From the NCBI RefSeq assembly GCF_019203985.1, contig NZ_JAGSPD010000001.1:1-64000 (forward strand): a stretch of 64,000 nucleotides of DNA, in the 5' to 3' direction. The notes under the pieces are model-generated. The model was not told where the DNA came from, searched no databases, and saw only the letters and a list, made by a program, of their open reading frames with translations. The position numbers and the translations under genes are program-made. The stretch is from Winogradskyella luteola (GTDB taxonomy: Bacteria; Bacteroidota; Bacteroidia; Flavobacteriales; Flavobacteriaceae). Shown here piece by piece: positions 24,680 to 34,523 of the stretch (the first letter of the stretch is position 1; each line of letters opens with the position of its first letter).

Positions 24680-27091
24680 ATGAAGCAAAACCCTAACTCT
24701 AAGACAGAAATCACATTCGAAGACTTTAAAGCCGAAGTCCTTAAAGACTATAAACTAGCAGTAACAAGTCGTGAGTGTAGTTTATTAGGTCGTAGAGAAG
24801 TTTTGACTGGTAAAGCAAAATTCGGAATTTTTGGTGATGGAAAAGAAGTACCGCAAATCGCTTGGGCAAAAGCTTTTGAAAATGGTGATTTTAGATCGGG
24901 TTATTACAGAGACCAAACCTTTATGATGGCCATAGGTGAATTAACCATTGAGCAGTTCTTTGCAGGTTTGTATGCCAATACAGATTTAAAAGAAGAGCCC
25001 ATGTCTGCTGGTCGCCAAATGGGAGGTCATTTTGCTACGCATAGCTTAGACGAAAATGGCAATTGGAAAAATTTAACCGAGCAAAAGAATTCTAGTGCTG
25101 ACATCTCCCCTACTGCAGGGCAAATGCCAAGATTATTAGGATTGGCACAAGCCTCAAAAATATACAGAAATGTCAATGGCATTGACACCACAAAATTTTC
25201 TAAAAACGGAAATGAAATTGCATGGGGAACTATTGGTAATGCCAGTACAAGTGAAGGCTTGTTTTTTGAAACCATAAATGCTGCGGGTGTATTACAAGTT
25301 CCTATGGTTATTAGCATTTGGGATGATGAATATGGTATTTCCGTACATGCCAGACATCAAACCACAAAAGAAAACATCTCAGAAATTCTTAAAGGGTTTC
25401 AACGTGAAGAAGATACCAATGGATACGAAATTTTTAGAGTAAACGGATGGAATTATCCAGAGCTTATTGACACCTATCAACGTGCAGCTCAAGTATCCCG
25501 TAAGGAGCATGTTCCAGTGATGATTCATGTACAAGAGTTAACACAACCGCAAGGACACTCTACATCTGGCTCACATGAACGTTATAAAAATGAAGAACGC
25601 TTGGCTTGGGAAGCAGAATACGATTGTAATGCACAAATGCGCCAATGGATGATTGCAAATAATATTGCAACGGATGAAGAGCTTTCTACTTTAGAGAAAG
25701 ACGTCAAAAAAGCGGTAAGAGACGGTAAAAAAGCAGCATGGTCTGCATTTATCAATCCTATTAAATCTGAAAAGCAAAATATCATAGCTTTATTAGAAAA
25801 AGTTGCTGCCTCTAGTGCCAATGGTGTTTTTATTACCAAGCTGAAGAATAATTTAAATAGTATAGATGAACCTTTGCGAAAAGACCTATTATCTACAGCC
25901 CGTAAAGCTTTGCGATATATAGTTTCTGAAGACAGTTCAGAAAAAATTGAATTACAAAACTGGATCAATACTTATATTGAAACCATACAACCCAAATATA
26001 GTTCGCACTTATACAGCGAATCCGAGCATAAAGCGCAGCATCAAAATGAAGTCTTACCAATCTATAGCGATAATGCTGAAGACGTAGACGGTCGTGTTGT
26101 ACTAAGGGATAACTTTGAAGCCATTTTTAAAACCTACCCTGAGGCACTTATTTTTGGTGAAGATGCTGGACATATTGGCGATGTTAATCAAGGTTTGGAA
26201 GGCTTACAGGAAAAATTTGGAGAGCTGAGAGTTTCTGACACAGGCATTAGAGAAGCTACAATTCTTGGTCAAGGTATAGGTATGGCCATGCGTGGTTTAA
26301 GACCTATTGCTGAGATTCAATACTTAGATTACATTCTTTATGCGCTTCAGATTATGAGTGATGATTTGGCTACGGTTCAATACAGAACTAAAGGTCGTCA
26401 AAAAGCGCCATTGATTGTTAGAACACGAGGCCATAGACTTGAAGGTATCTGGCATTCTGGCTCACAAATGGGTGGTATTTTAAATCTAATAAGAGGTATT
26501 CATGTTTTAGTACCTCGAAATATGACAAAAGCCGCAGGATTCTACAACACATTGTTAGAAAGTGATGAACCAGCTTTAATTGTAGAATGTTTAAATGGTT
26601 ATCGTCTCAAAGAAAAAATGCCAAGTAACATAGGCAAATTTAAAACTCCTATCGGTATTGTTGAAACCATAAAAAGCGGTGACGACATCACTCTAGTATC
26701 GTATGGCTCTACATTAAGATTAGTCGAACAAGCCGCAAAAGAACTGTTAGAAGTGGGTATCAATGCTGAAATCATAGACGTACAGTCCTTATTACCGTTT
26801 GACTTAAATCATGATATTCTTAAAAGCGTAGCCAAAACAAATCGTATTATGGTGATTGATGAAGATGTAAAAGGCGGGGCATCAGCCTATATCTTAGATC
26901 AAATATTGAATGAGCAAAACGCATTTCAGCATTTAGACAGTCAACCCAAAACATTAGCCGCAAAACCGCATAGACCAGCTTATGGCTCTGATGGCGATTA
27001 TTTTTCTAAACCTTCAGTAGAAGATATTTTTGAAGCTGTATACGATATTATGCACGAAGCCAGCCCAATGGATTTTCCTAAACTACGCTAG
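24680..27091 (+). CDS. Fused alpha/beta 2-oxoacid dehydrogenase E1
   Basis: 803 residues combining E1-alpha (about 1-400) and E1-beta (about 470-803) of thiamine-diphosphate 2-oxoacid dehydrogenase complexes, likely the branched-chain type. The alpha half has GRQMGGHF, and the cofactor region IGNASTSEG ... DDEYGIS. In canonical E1 this reads GDGATSEG ... NNxYAIS, so the two metal-binding positions Asp and Asn appear exchanged. The beta half has FGEDAGHIGDVNQGL, DTGIREATILGQGIGMA and the C-terminal transketolase domain (DVQSLLPFD). It would decarboxylate branched-chain 2-oxoacids, feeding fatty-acid synthesis. E2 and E3 are not nearby. Confidence 0.9.
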   Translation: MKQNPNSKTEITFEDFKAEVLKDYKLAVTSRECSLLGRREVLTGKAKFGIFGDGKEVPQIAWAKAFENGDFRSGYYRDQTFMMAIGELTIEQFFAGLYANTDLKEEPMSAGRQMGGHFATHSLDENGNWKNLTEQKNSSADISPTAGQMPRLLGLAQASKIYRNVNGIDTTKFSKNGNEIAWGTIGNASTSEGLFFETINAAGVLQVPMVISIWDDEYGISVHARHQTTKENISEILKGFQREEDTNGYEIFRVNGWNYPELIDTYQRAAQVSRKEHVPVMIHVQELTQPQGHSTSGSHERYKNEERLAWEAEYDCNAQMRQWMIANNIATDEELSTLEKDVKKAVRDGKKAAWSAFINPIKSEKQNIIALLEKVAASSANGVFITKLKNNLNSIDEPLRKDLLSTARKALRYIVSEDSSEKIELQNWINTYIETIQPKYSSHLYSESEHKAQHQNEVLPIYSDNAEDVDGRVVLRDNFEAIFKTYPEALIFGEDAGHIGDVNQGLEGLQEKFGELRVSDTGIREATILGQGIGMAMRGLRPIAEIQYLDYILYALQIMSDDLATVQYRTKGRQKAPLIVRTRGHRLEGIWHSGSQMGGILNLIRGIHVLVPRNMTKAAGFYNTLLESDEPALIVECLNGYRLKEKMPSNIGKFKTPIGIVETIKSGDDITLVSYGSTLRLVEQAAKELLEVGINAEIIDVQSLLPFDLNHDILKSVAKTNRIMVIDEDVKGGASAYILDQILNEQNAFQHLDSQPKTLAAKPHRPAYGSDGDYFSKPSVEDIFEAVYDIMHEASPMDFPKLR

Positions 27092-27221
27092 GAAAACTCT
27101 GGAACACAGCTTTAGAGCCTTTCGGAAATGAGAAGCTTTTCATAATAAAAGCTGATATAAATCATATAAACTTTTAGAGGTATCATCTAAATTTGATAGC
27201 TAGGATACATATTTTACATTT

Positions 27222-28076
27222 ATGCTAACACAAGAGATTCTCAACACCTTTAAAAAACATGCGGACTTGGTTGCTTATTTACAAGCACATAAAGACGAAG
27301 ATCCTAAATATCAATCTGCATTAGAAAAATATAATTACGAACAAGAATTGCTTCCGCTACAGGCAGAACTTGTAGACTTTCAACGGTGGGTGCAAAAAGA
27401 GAATAAAAAAATAGCCATAATCTTTGAAGGTCGTGATGCTTCTGGCAAAGGAGGAACCATAAAACGTTTTAAAGAACATCTCAACCCAAGAGCAATGCGC
27501 ATTGTTGCCTTAAACAAACCCACGGAAGTTGAGAAAAATCAGTGGTATTTTAACCGCTACATCAAAGAATTGCCCAATGCAGGTGAAATTGTGTTTTTCG
27601 ATAGAAGTTGGTACAATAGAGCCGTAGTAGAACCTGTAATGGGTTTTTGCGATAAGCAACAGTATAACCGCTTTATGATTCAGGTACCTGAGTTTGAAAA
27701 TATGCTCTATGAATCTGGAACAAAAATTATTAAGTTTTGGTTTTCTGTTTCAAAAGACGAACAACAACGTCGCTTTGAAAAACGATTAAACAATCCGCTT
27801 AAAAAGTGGAAATTCAGTCCTGTAGACGAAAAAGGTCAAGAACTTTGGGATGATTTTACATCCTATAAAAACCAAATGTTTTCTAGAACCCATAACTCAT
27901 TTTCTCCTTGGGTTATCATAAAATCCAATGACAAAAAACGCGCTCGTTTAGAAAGCATCAAGTATGTATTAAGCCTGTTTGATTATGAAAATAAAGGGGT
28001 TAATTGTAAAAGCATCTTACCAGACCCAAATATTGTTCAACGCTATTTTAGAAACACCATTCAACTCGACCAATAA
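27222..28076 (+). CDS. Polyphosphate kinase 2 (PPK2), first of a tandem pair
   Basis: 284 residues. Walker A FEGRDASGKGGTIKRF (about 70-85), the lid segment with NQWYFNRY, and Walker B FFDRSWYNRAVVEPV are typical of single-domain class I PPK2. It phosphorylates nucleoside diphosphates using polyphosphate, or runs in reverse. Its stop codon shares a base with the start of the next PPK2 gene (TAATG), so the pair is translated from one transcript. Confidence 0.93.
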   Translation: MLTQEILNTFKKHADLVAYLQAHKDEDPKYQSALEKYNYEQELLPLQAELVDFQRWVQKENKKIAIIFEGRDASGKGGTIKRFKEHLNPRAMRIVALNKPTEVEKNQWYFNRYIKELPNAGEIVFFDRSWYNRAVVEPVMGFCDKQQYNRFMIQVPEFENMLYESGTKIIKFWFSVSKDEQQRRFEKRLNNPLKKWKFSPVDEKGQELWDDFTSYKNQMFSRTHNSFSPWVIIKSNDKKRARLESIKYVLSLFDYENKGVNCKSILPDPNIVQRYFRNTIQLDQ

Positions 28077-28903
28077 TGAGCCCACTAAGACATTTATCAG
28101 AAAAAGAATTCAACATTATCAATACCAAGAAAGGCTTAGAAGCTCTGTTAAGACAAAAACGCTTAGATGCAAAAAAGACAGTTAACAATGTTAAGTACGA
28201 AAAACGCCTAGAAAAGTTGCAGGAAGAAATGCTGATATTGCAGCAGTGGGTAGCAGCCAATAATAAAAAGGTGGTGATTATTTTTGAAGGTAGAGATGCC
28301 GCAGGCAAAGGTGGTGCTATACGTCGTATCATTCAACATTTGCCTCCACGTGCCATTAGAGTGGTTGCCTTACCAAAACCAAATGAGACAGAATTGGGCC
28401 AATGGTATTTTCAGCGTTATATCAATCGGTTACCAAATAATGGTGAAATTGTATTTTTTGACAGAAGTTGGTACAACAGAGCTGTAGTAGAACCTGTTAA
28501 TGACTTTTGTACACAAAAACAGTATGACATCTTTATGTCACAGGTAAATGAATTTGAAAAAATGATTCAAGAATCTGGTATATATCTATTGAAACTCTAT
28601 TTTTCAATCACTAAAAAAGAACAAGAACGCCGCTTTAAAGACATTGTGAGCACACCATTGAAAAAATGGAAATATAGTGATGTAGATAGACGAGCATTAT
28701 CACTTTGGGACGAATATACCAAGTATAAAGAGATTATGTTTGAAAAAACACAAATCAGTGCACCTTGGAAAATCATAAAGGCAAACCGAAAAACAAGTGC
28801 GAGAATTAGAGCCTTTGAATATATCCTAAAATCTATTCCTTACGAGACCAAGGATCTTGAAACCATTAGACCAAAAACAATGCGCTCTATTTTAAATGAA
28901 TGA
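28076..28903 (+). CDS. Polyphosphate kinase 2 (PPK2), second of a tandem pair
   Basis: 275 residues with the same motifs as its neighbour: Walker A FEGRDAAGKGGAIRRI, lid GQWYFQRYINRLP, Walker B FFDRSWYNRAVVEPV. The two are diverged copies, strongly different outside the motifs, so the duplication is old. The paralogues may prefer different nucleotides (ADP, GDP) or form a mixed oligomer. The start ATG overlaps the preceding stop by one base. Confidence 0.93.
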   Translation: MSPLRHLSEKEFNIINTKKGLEALLRQKRLDAKKTVNNVKYEKRLEKLQEEMLILQQWVAANNKKVVIIFEGRDAAGKGGAIRRIIQHLPPRAIRVVALPKPNETELGQWYFQRYINRLPNNGEIVFFDRSWYNRAVVEPVNDFCTQKQYDIFMSQVNEFEKMIQESGIYLLKLYFSITKKEQERRFKDIVSTPLKKWKYSDVDRRALSLWDEYTKYKEIMFEKTQISAPWKIIKANRKTSARIRAFEYILKSIPYETKDLETIRPKTMRSILNE

Positions 28904-29004
28904 TACGATTAAGGTTCGTTTTTATGTCTAGGTACAAAATGAGCCCTATTGGTTTTTTTAAATTGCGATAAATCCTATACATTTAGGTTTTAAAGCTATA
29001 TTTA

Positions 29005-30183
29005 ATGTTTCCCAGTTTTAATCAATGGAGTTTAACGTTATTGATTTTAGTATTACAAGGGCTAATCTTTGTGATATTACTTTTTGTTCGTTATTTTAAA
29101 GAGCGTAATATTTCAGACTTATTCTTAGGCTTAATATTGCTTCTCACCTGCTACTCCCAAATCTGTTACACAGTCGGTTTTATGGGATGGTACGATACGT
29201 TTAGAACAACCAAGATCAATTACTTCCTAATTAATATTGCTTATGCTTTAGCGCCTTTAATTTATCTCTATGTAAAATCAATTACCCAAAGCAACTTTAG
29301 ATTTAAAAGGAAATATTGGTGGTTTTTTGCACCAGCCTGTCTCTTTGTTTTATACAGATTTGGTATTTACACCTATGACGCACTTCAACCTGGTTTCAAC
29401 GAAAATCAAAACGGAATATTAAAAATTAAGTTGGATGAAGCCTATGTTCAAAATATTTCTGCATTTGTAGAAACACCATTTATGCTATTGTTCTTGGCAT
29501 TTACATTTCAATTATTTCACAATTATAGGAAGAAGATTAAACAATATTTTTCTAATATTTATAAACTAGAATTAAATTGGATCCTAACGTTTTTGATACT
29601 CTTTAGCATTCTTTTTTTATATGGAACGGTTCAAGATATAATAGCTAGCTTCTACACGGAACTCAATTATCAACAACGTTGGTGGTTAAACTTACTTTCT
29701 GCCATTGTTACACTTTTTGTAGGCATTAAAGGTTATTTTACAGATACGTCTAAACTGAACCGTTTAGATTTTACCTTTTCACCTAAAACTATTGGCATTC
29801 CTGAAGATGCAAGTGATTTTGAAGGAAATCAAAAATTAATTTCTGAAGGCGATATTTCAACAGTCAAAAATTTAATGGAAGTGGAGAAGGTATATCTCAA
29901 CCCCGAACTAAATCTTTCTGATTTAGCAAAAATGGCAAACATGTCTCGTGGACAACTTTCAGAAATTGTAAACACTGCGTTTAACAAAAACTTTAATGAC
30001 TTTGTTAACACATATCGTGTAGAAGCATTTAAAGATATGCTCAAAAAAGAAAAGCACAAGCAATTATCCCTTTTGGGAATTGCACAAGAATGTGGTTTTA
30101 ATAGCAAAGCAACTTTTAATCGTGTATTTAAAAAATTGACAAACCACTCTCCCACCGAATATTTAAAAACACAGCTAAATTAA
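29005..30183 (+). CDS. Membrane-bound AraC-family transcriptional regulator
   Basis: 392 residues. The N-terminal half (about 5-245) has seven hydrophobic helices with Trp/Tyr-rich loops. The C-terminal 95 residues form an AraC DNA-binding domain with two helix-turn-helices (NLSDLAKMANMSRGQLSEIV and LLGIAQECGFNSKATFNRVF). This is a common Bacteroidota layout, in which a membrane sensor carries its own DNA-binding domain. It lies 100 bp upstream of a DoxX gene and two secreted-protein genes on the same strand, which are candidate targets. Confidence 0.9.
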   Translation: MFPSFNQWSLTLLILVLQGLIFVILLFVRYFKERNISDLFLGLILLLTCYSQICYTVGFMGWYDTFRTTKINYFLINIAYALAPLIYLYVKSITQSNFRFKRKYWWFFAPACLFVLYRFGIYTYDALQPGFNENQNGILKIKLDEAYVQNISAFVETPFMLLFLAFTFQLFHNYRKKIKQYFSNIYKLELNWILTFLILFSILFLYGTVQDIIASFYTELNYQQRWWLNLLSAIVTLFVGIKGYFTDTSKLNRLDFTFSPKTIGIPEDASDFEGNQKLISEGDISTVKNLMEVEKVYLNPELNLSDLAKMANMSRGQLSEIVNTAFNKNFNDFVNTYRVEAFKDMLKKEKHKQLSLLGIAQECGFNSKATFNRVFKKLTNHSPTEYLKTQLN

Positions 30184-30284
30184 GACGTCTCAAATCGTAT
30201 TTAGGACGTTCTCGTACGTTATAAGTCGTCCACTAAAGACTTCTGCTAGAAATTTGTGTCATCGAATAATTAAACCCATTTGTT

Positions 30285-30779
30285 ATGACACGATTAAAAT
30301 CCATCTTAAAATTCATAGTTATGCCAATTACTCAAAAACATTGGCTCATTGATTTCCTTTTTGCTATACCTCGTATACTTTGTGGTCTATGGCTAACCAC
30401 TATGTTCGGTGCCGATAAATTCGGAATGCCATGGACTGCAGACAGTCAAAACCTTAATCTGTTCGAAGTTTCCGCTTGGTTTCCCGAAGACGTAGCTTCA
30501 TACGGAGGCATTTTTGCAATGGCACCAGTTTTCTTTGCATGGATGGGAGCATTCAGTGAAGCTGTAGGAGGATTATTCTTATTGCTTGGACTAAAAACTA
30601 GAATTGCTGCTTTTTTAATTATGTGTACAATGTTGGTCGCCATATTTATGCAAAAATGGAACCAAAGCCTTTGGGGAATACTACCTGCATTAGGATTTCT
30701 TTGGGTAGCAATTTACAATCTATGCTTGGGCTCTGGACGCTTCGGATTAGACTATTTAATAAGTAAAAAATTAAAATAA
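30285..30779 (+). CDS. DoxX-family membrane protein
   Basis: 164 residues with four hydrophobic segments. The pattern IPRILCGLWLTTMFGADKFG near the N-terminus, FFAWMGAFSEAVGGLFLLLG in the middle and the final short helix fits DoxX/DoxD-like proteins, which are linked to respiratory chains, redox or sulfur metabolism. It lies downstream of the AraC-type regulator at 29005 and upstream of two small exported proteins. A weak hairpin at 30794-30814 follows without a T-tract. Confidence 0.8.
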   Translation: MTRLKSILKFIVMPITQKHWLIDFLFAIPRILCGLWLTTMFGADKFGMPWTADSQNLNLFEVSAWFPEDVASYGGIFAMAPVFFAWMGAFSEAVGGLFLLLGLKTRIAAFLIMCTMLVAIFMQKWNQSLWGILPALGFLWVAIYNLCLGSGRFGLDYLISKKLK

Positions 30780-30829
30780 ATTAATATTAATCTGTTTCCC
30801 GATTTATCGGAAACAAAATCACAAACCTT

Positions 30830-31318
30830 ATGAAAACACTTTTTACAACCATCAGTATTTTATGCTTAGTATTAACTGCTAATGCCCAGGACACAATCAA
30901 ACTTTCGGACTTTGAAAGTATAGACAATACCAATTGGAAAGGTACTTTAACCTATACCGATTACCAATCTGGAGAATTAGAAACCATAGACGCCACCATG
31001 CAATTTAAAATTGATGGTGATAAAATCAAAACTAGCGTACAGTATACTTACGAACCTAATAAGAATTATAATGGATCAGTAAAAATTAGAAAAAACGGCA
31101 CTTATTTTGGAAATGAAAAAGTGGTAAGTTTTACCGAAGACAATGGAACCAAAGTTTTAGTAACAACTCACAGAGGCAAGGACGATAACAGAAAAGCAGA
31201 TATGTACATAACACATACGCTAACCGATACGACATATATAGTATCTAAAGAGGTGGTTTATTTGGATACTAAAGAACGATTAACCAGAAACACGTATAAC
31301 TATACTAAAATTCAGTAA
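30830..31318 (+). CDS. Secreted protein of unknown function
   Basis: 162 residues with a signal peptide (cleavage after LTANA). The mature part is beta-rich (NWKGTLTYTDYQSGELETID, TDTTYIVSKEVVYLDTKERL) and has no cysteines, consistent with a small lipocalin-like or beta-sandwich periplasmic protein. Not recognised. It is 2 bp from the next gene and probably in the DoxX transcript. Confidence 0.65.
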   Translation: MKTLFTTISILCLVLTANAQDTIKLSDFESIDNTNWKGTLTYTDYQSGELETIDATMQFKIDGDKIKTSVQYTYEPNKNYNGSVKIRKNGTYFGNEKVVSFTEDNGTKVLVTTHRGKDDNRKADMYITHTLTDTTYIVSKEVVYLDTKERLTRNTYNYTKIQ

Positions 31319-31320
31319 TT

Positions 31321-31707
31321 ATGAAGTTTTTAAAACTTATAATAATCATTGTAGCTATTATAACCCAAAGTTGTGTTCAAGAAACACACACAAAAACAAT
31401 AACCTTTAAAGCCGATATGAATATTGTAGAAAATCCTAAAAATGTTGGTGTAAGAGGTAGTTTTACGTCTAATCCTTGGAATGAGACTGCACCTTTAACT
31501 GATGAGGATGATGACGGTATTTACGAGGGCACGTTTTCACAAAAAACAGCGATTAATCAAATAGAGTTTAAATTTGTAAACAATAATTCGGATTATGAAC
31601 TTGCAGATTTAAAGAATAGAGTTATAGAGTTTGAGTATAAACCAGAAATCATTACCTATAAAGCTGTATTTAACGATCCAAACTCCATTAAAACCATTAC
31701 AGATTAA
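31321..31707 (+). CDS. Small lipoprotein with starch-binding-like (CBM20/48-type) fold
   Basis: 128 residues. Lipobox ITQSC near residue 18. The outer part contains NVGVRGSFTSNPWNETAPL followed by DDDGIYEGTF, the pattern of CBM20/48-like beta-sandwich domains (GxFxxWxxxxxM..D.DGxW). It may bind glycan or serve as a structural module. It ends the short operon; a strong terminator follows at 31725. Confidence 0.6.
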   Translation: MKFLKLIIIIVAIITQSCVQETHTKTITFKADMNIVENPKNVGVRGSFTSNPWNETAPLTDEDDDGIYEGTFSQKTAINQIEFKFVNNNSDYELADLKNRVIEFEYKPEIITYKAVFNDPNSIKTITD

Positions 31708-31724
31708 ACATCTAAATAGTTATT

Positions 31725-31757
31725 AAAAGCACTTATTAAACTAAGTGCTTTTTTTAT
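31725..31757 (+). terminator. Rho-independent terminator
   Basis: AAAAGCACTTA (31725-31735) pairs with TAAGTGCTTTT (31742-31752), then a run of T. Ends the DoxX/lipoprotein transcript just before the methyltransferase gene. Confidence 0.85.
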
Positions 31758-31779
31758 ATCTTTAAGTCAAACTTAAAGC

Positions 31780-33390
31780 ATGCTGACAAAATCAGATAAA
31801 TCGCAATTACGAAGCATCATCTTTCGTCACCTAGATGGTATAGCAACAGCAACTTCAGCTTATGCGCTTCATAAAAAAGAGGTTTTAAGCTACATTTTGG
31901 AAAAAGACAAAGTCTCTGTAAAAGATTTATCAGACCAGTTTAATGCTAACGATGGCTATCTTAATGTTGCACTCCGTGTTTTAAGTTCTCAAGGCTGGTT
32001 AGAACAACATTTAGACAATGTAACAAATACAGTTATATATCGTACCAATACCAATACAAAAAAAGCGTTTGGCCTTATTCCGTTGTACGAAGATGCTGTT
32101 AACTTATTAAAATACTCGGACCGATTCGCTAACGATAAAATGATCAGTACTGATGCTTTCATCGTTTTAGAACGTATATTTAAAAAGTTTGAAATTAATT
32201 TTGGGCTAGATGTTTCTAATGAAAGCTCAATAGAATATCAGGTATTAAAACATATCGAAGGTGTTATAGCTGGCCCAATCATTGTATTGCTTGGTGTTAA
32301 CGGTTTATTTCATAAATACTTCATGGAGGCATCATTTACTGCCGAGGAATATCATAAAGACCCCGAAAGTTTTAAAAAGATCCTCGATTTTTTTGCGCAC
32401 TTAGGATGGTTTAAAAAAAAGAAAAGCACCTATCAATTTACAGACAAGGGTCTATTTTTTGCCAAGCGTGCCAGTGCTTATGGTGTAACGGTATCTTATA
32501 CCCCAACGTTTTTACAATTAGACGAGCTCATTTTTGGTGACCCATTAGTTTTAAAAACAGCATCACCGAACGAAACTGAAAAACACGTACATCGCGAAAT
32601 GAATGTTTGGGGAAGCGGAGGTGCACACACAACTTATTTTAAAGTAATCGATAAGGTGATTATTGATTTATTTAACCGGCCAATAGATGAGCAACCCAAA
32701 GGTATCTTAGATATGGGCTGTGGTAACGGAGCTTTTATTGAACATATTTTTAATGTTATAGACCAACAAACACTCAGAGGAAAACTTCTTGATGAACATC
32801 CACTATTTTTAGTTGGTGCAGACTTTAACAAAGCCGCATTAAAAGTTACAAGAGCCAATCTTATAAAAGCAGATATTTGGGCAAAAGTCATTTGGGGAGA
32901 TATTGGTAGACCAGATTTACTAGCTTCAGATTTAAAAGAAGATTATAATATAGAATTACAAGATTTATTAAATGTACGTACATTTTTAGACCATAATCGT
33001 ATTTGGGAAGCTCCGAAAAACAATTATGATTTTATAAGCGAATCGTCTGGCGCTTATGCTTCAAGAGGAAAGCGTTTAAGCAACAATGATGTTGAAGCGT
33101 CATTACTTGAGCATCTAAAAAAATGGAAGCCTTATGTTGAAAAATTTGGATTACTCATTATAGAATTACATACTATAAGTCCAGAATTGACTTCCAAAAA
33201 TTTAGGAAAAACAGCCGCAACAGCTTACGATGCCACACATGGTTACAGCGATCAGTATATTTTAGAGGTTGATGTATTCAGAAAAACAGCAGAAAAAGCA
33301 GGCTTAAAACCAGACGATAATCATTTCGCAAAATTCCCAAATAGTGATTTGGCTACCGTAAGCATTAATCTTCTAAAAGGAACCAACTAA
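31780..33390 (+). CDS. SAM-dependent methyltransferase with N-terminal winged helix
   Basis: 536 residues. The first 90 resemble the dimerisation/winged-helix part of O-methyltransferases (VSVKDLSDQFNANDGYLNVA). The class I SAM fold is in the middle, with motif I GILDMGCGNGAFIEH near 307-321 and a Phe/Asn-rich motif later (VGADFNKAALKVTRANL). The layout recalls AprA-type and related methyltransferases of natural-product pathways, but no biosynthetic genes are nearby. The substrate is unknown. The stop overlaps the start of the DUF202 gene. Confidence 0.75.
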   Translation: MLTKSDKSQLRSIIFRHLDGIATATSAYALHKKEVLSYILEKDKVSVKDLSDQFNANDGYLNVALRVLSSQGWLEQHLDNVTNTVIYRTNTNTKKAFGLIPLYEDAVNLLKYSDRFANDKMISTDAFIVLERIFKKFEINFGLDVSNESSIEYQVLKHIEGVIAGPIIVLLGVNGLFHKYFMEASFTAEEYHKDPESFKKILDFFAHLGWFKKKKSTYQFTDKGLFFAKRASAYGVTVSYTPTFLQLDELIFGDPLVLKTASPNETEKHVHREMNVWGSGGAHTTYFKVIDKVIIDLFNRPIDEQPKGILDMGCGNGAFIEHIFNVIDQQTLRGKLLDEHPLFLVGADFNKAALKVTRANLIKADIWAKVIWGDIGRPDLLASDLKEDYNIELQDLLNVRTFLDHNRIWEAPKNNYDFISESSGAYASRGKRLSNNDVEASLLEHLKKWKPYVEKFGLLIIELHTISPELTSKNLGKTAATAYDATHGYSDQYILEVDVFRKTAEKAGLKPDDNHFAKFPNSDLATVSINLLKGTN

Positions 33391-33662
33391 TGTCCCAAAA
33401 CACCAATGAAGAAAAGAGAGTACTAATTACGAGAGATTGGTTAGCCATAGAACGCACCAAATTGGCTAACGAGCGTACATTTTTAGCTTATTTCAGAACA
33501 TTTTTAGTTATCCTAGGAACTGGTGTCACCATACTTAAACTCGAATTCTTTTCAGACCTAAAATCTTACGGAGTTATACTCATTATCGCCTCTGCAATAA
33601 TACTTTTTATTGGTATTTACAGATTGTTCAGGGTTAAAAAAACGATAAGAAAACACTATTGA
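33390..33662 (+). CDS. DUF202-family membrane protein
   Basis: 90 residues. The hallmark stretch LAIERTKLANERTFLAYFRT at about 14-33 is followed by two membrane helices. DUF202 proteins are short inner-membrane proteins of unclear role. The ATG shares a base with the previous TAA, implying translational coupling with the methyltransferase. The following 180 bp are noncoding. Confidence 0.8.
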   Translation: MSQNTNEEKRVLITRDWLAIERTKLANERTFLAYFRTFLVILGTGVTILKLEFFSDLKSYGVILIIASAIILFIGIYRLFRVKKTIRKHY

Positions 33663-33842
33663 CCTCAATGGAATTATTTCATAAATAAAACCCCACATAC
33701 ATATCTCAATTAGATTCACGTTTTTTGTTTCGAAACTTCTACAACAAATTGTTTAGCATGAGTTGCATCTTGTTTATCGAAATTAATTGTAATACCGATG
33801 GATTATAAAGTGTTTTGTTATAACTTTTAAAACAAATAAATT

Positions 33843-34523
33843 ATGAAAACAAAGGGAATCATTTTAATTTTAGCTTTTATATTCTTTAGCTCGTGTATTG
33901 TAAAATCACTTCAACCATTTTACACAAAGGATAGCTTAAGCTTTAATGAAAAATTAGTAGGAAACTGGATAGACCATGAGAAAGGTGAATGGACAGTTGA
34001 ATCCATTAAGACTAAATTTGAAGACGATAAAAAACAAGGTATAGAAATATCTAAAGAAGAATTAGCTTTCTTAGAAACCTATGAAGAAGGCTATTATATC
34101 AAATACCTTAGCAAAGAAAAAGAAGCAGGTTTTATTGCGATGCCTTTTAAAATTAAACAGCATTATTTTCTAGATTTTATACCCATAGAGATTGAAGATG
34201 AAGAAATTAATAGTTTAGCTGCTCAGCATCTCCTAAAAACACACTCGGTGGCCAAACTAAATATAAATTCCAATAAGGATATAACATTTTCATGGCTTAG
34301 CGAAGAACGAATTAAAGATTTGTTTGATGGGCAAAAAATACGCCTGAAGCATGAAAAAATAGGCTTTCAAGAAGATTTATTACTTACAGCATCTTCTGAA
34401 GAGTTGTATGCATTCTTAACCCAATATACAGAAGCAGATTTATTTAAAAAATACGACGAAAAAAATCGCAAATGGAAATCATCTGATAAATTACATTTAA
34501 CAAAAACGAATGCAAAACCTTAA
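33843..34523 (+). CDS. Putative lipoprotein, upstream of LytS/LytTR pair
   Basis: 226 residues with a lipobox (FSSC near residue 18). The mature part is mixed alpha/beta, charged, with no motif I recognise; LVGNWIDHEKGEWTVESI may form a beta-sandwich start. It overlaps the sensor kinase gene by 14 bp. It could be an envelope subunit or a target of the signalling pair. Confidence 0.65.
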   Translation: MKTKGIILILAFIFFSSCIVKSLQPFYTKDSLSFNEKLVGNWIDHEKGEWTVESIKTKFEDDKKQGIEISKEELAFLETYEEGYYIKYLSKEKEAGFIAMPFKIKQHYFLDFIPIEIEDEEINSLAAQHLLKTHSVAKLNINSNKDITFSWLSEERIKDLFDGQKIRLKHEKIGFQEDLLLTASSEELYAFLTQYTEADLFKKYDEKNRKWKSSDKLHLTKTNAKP

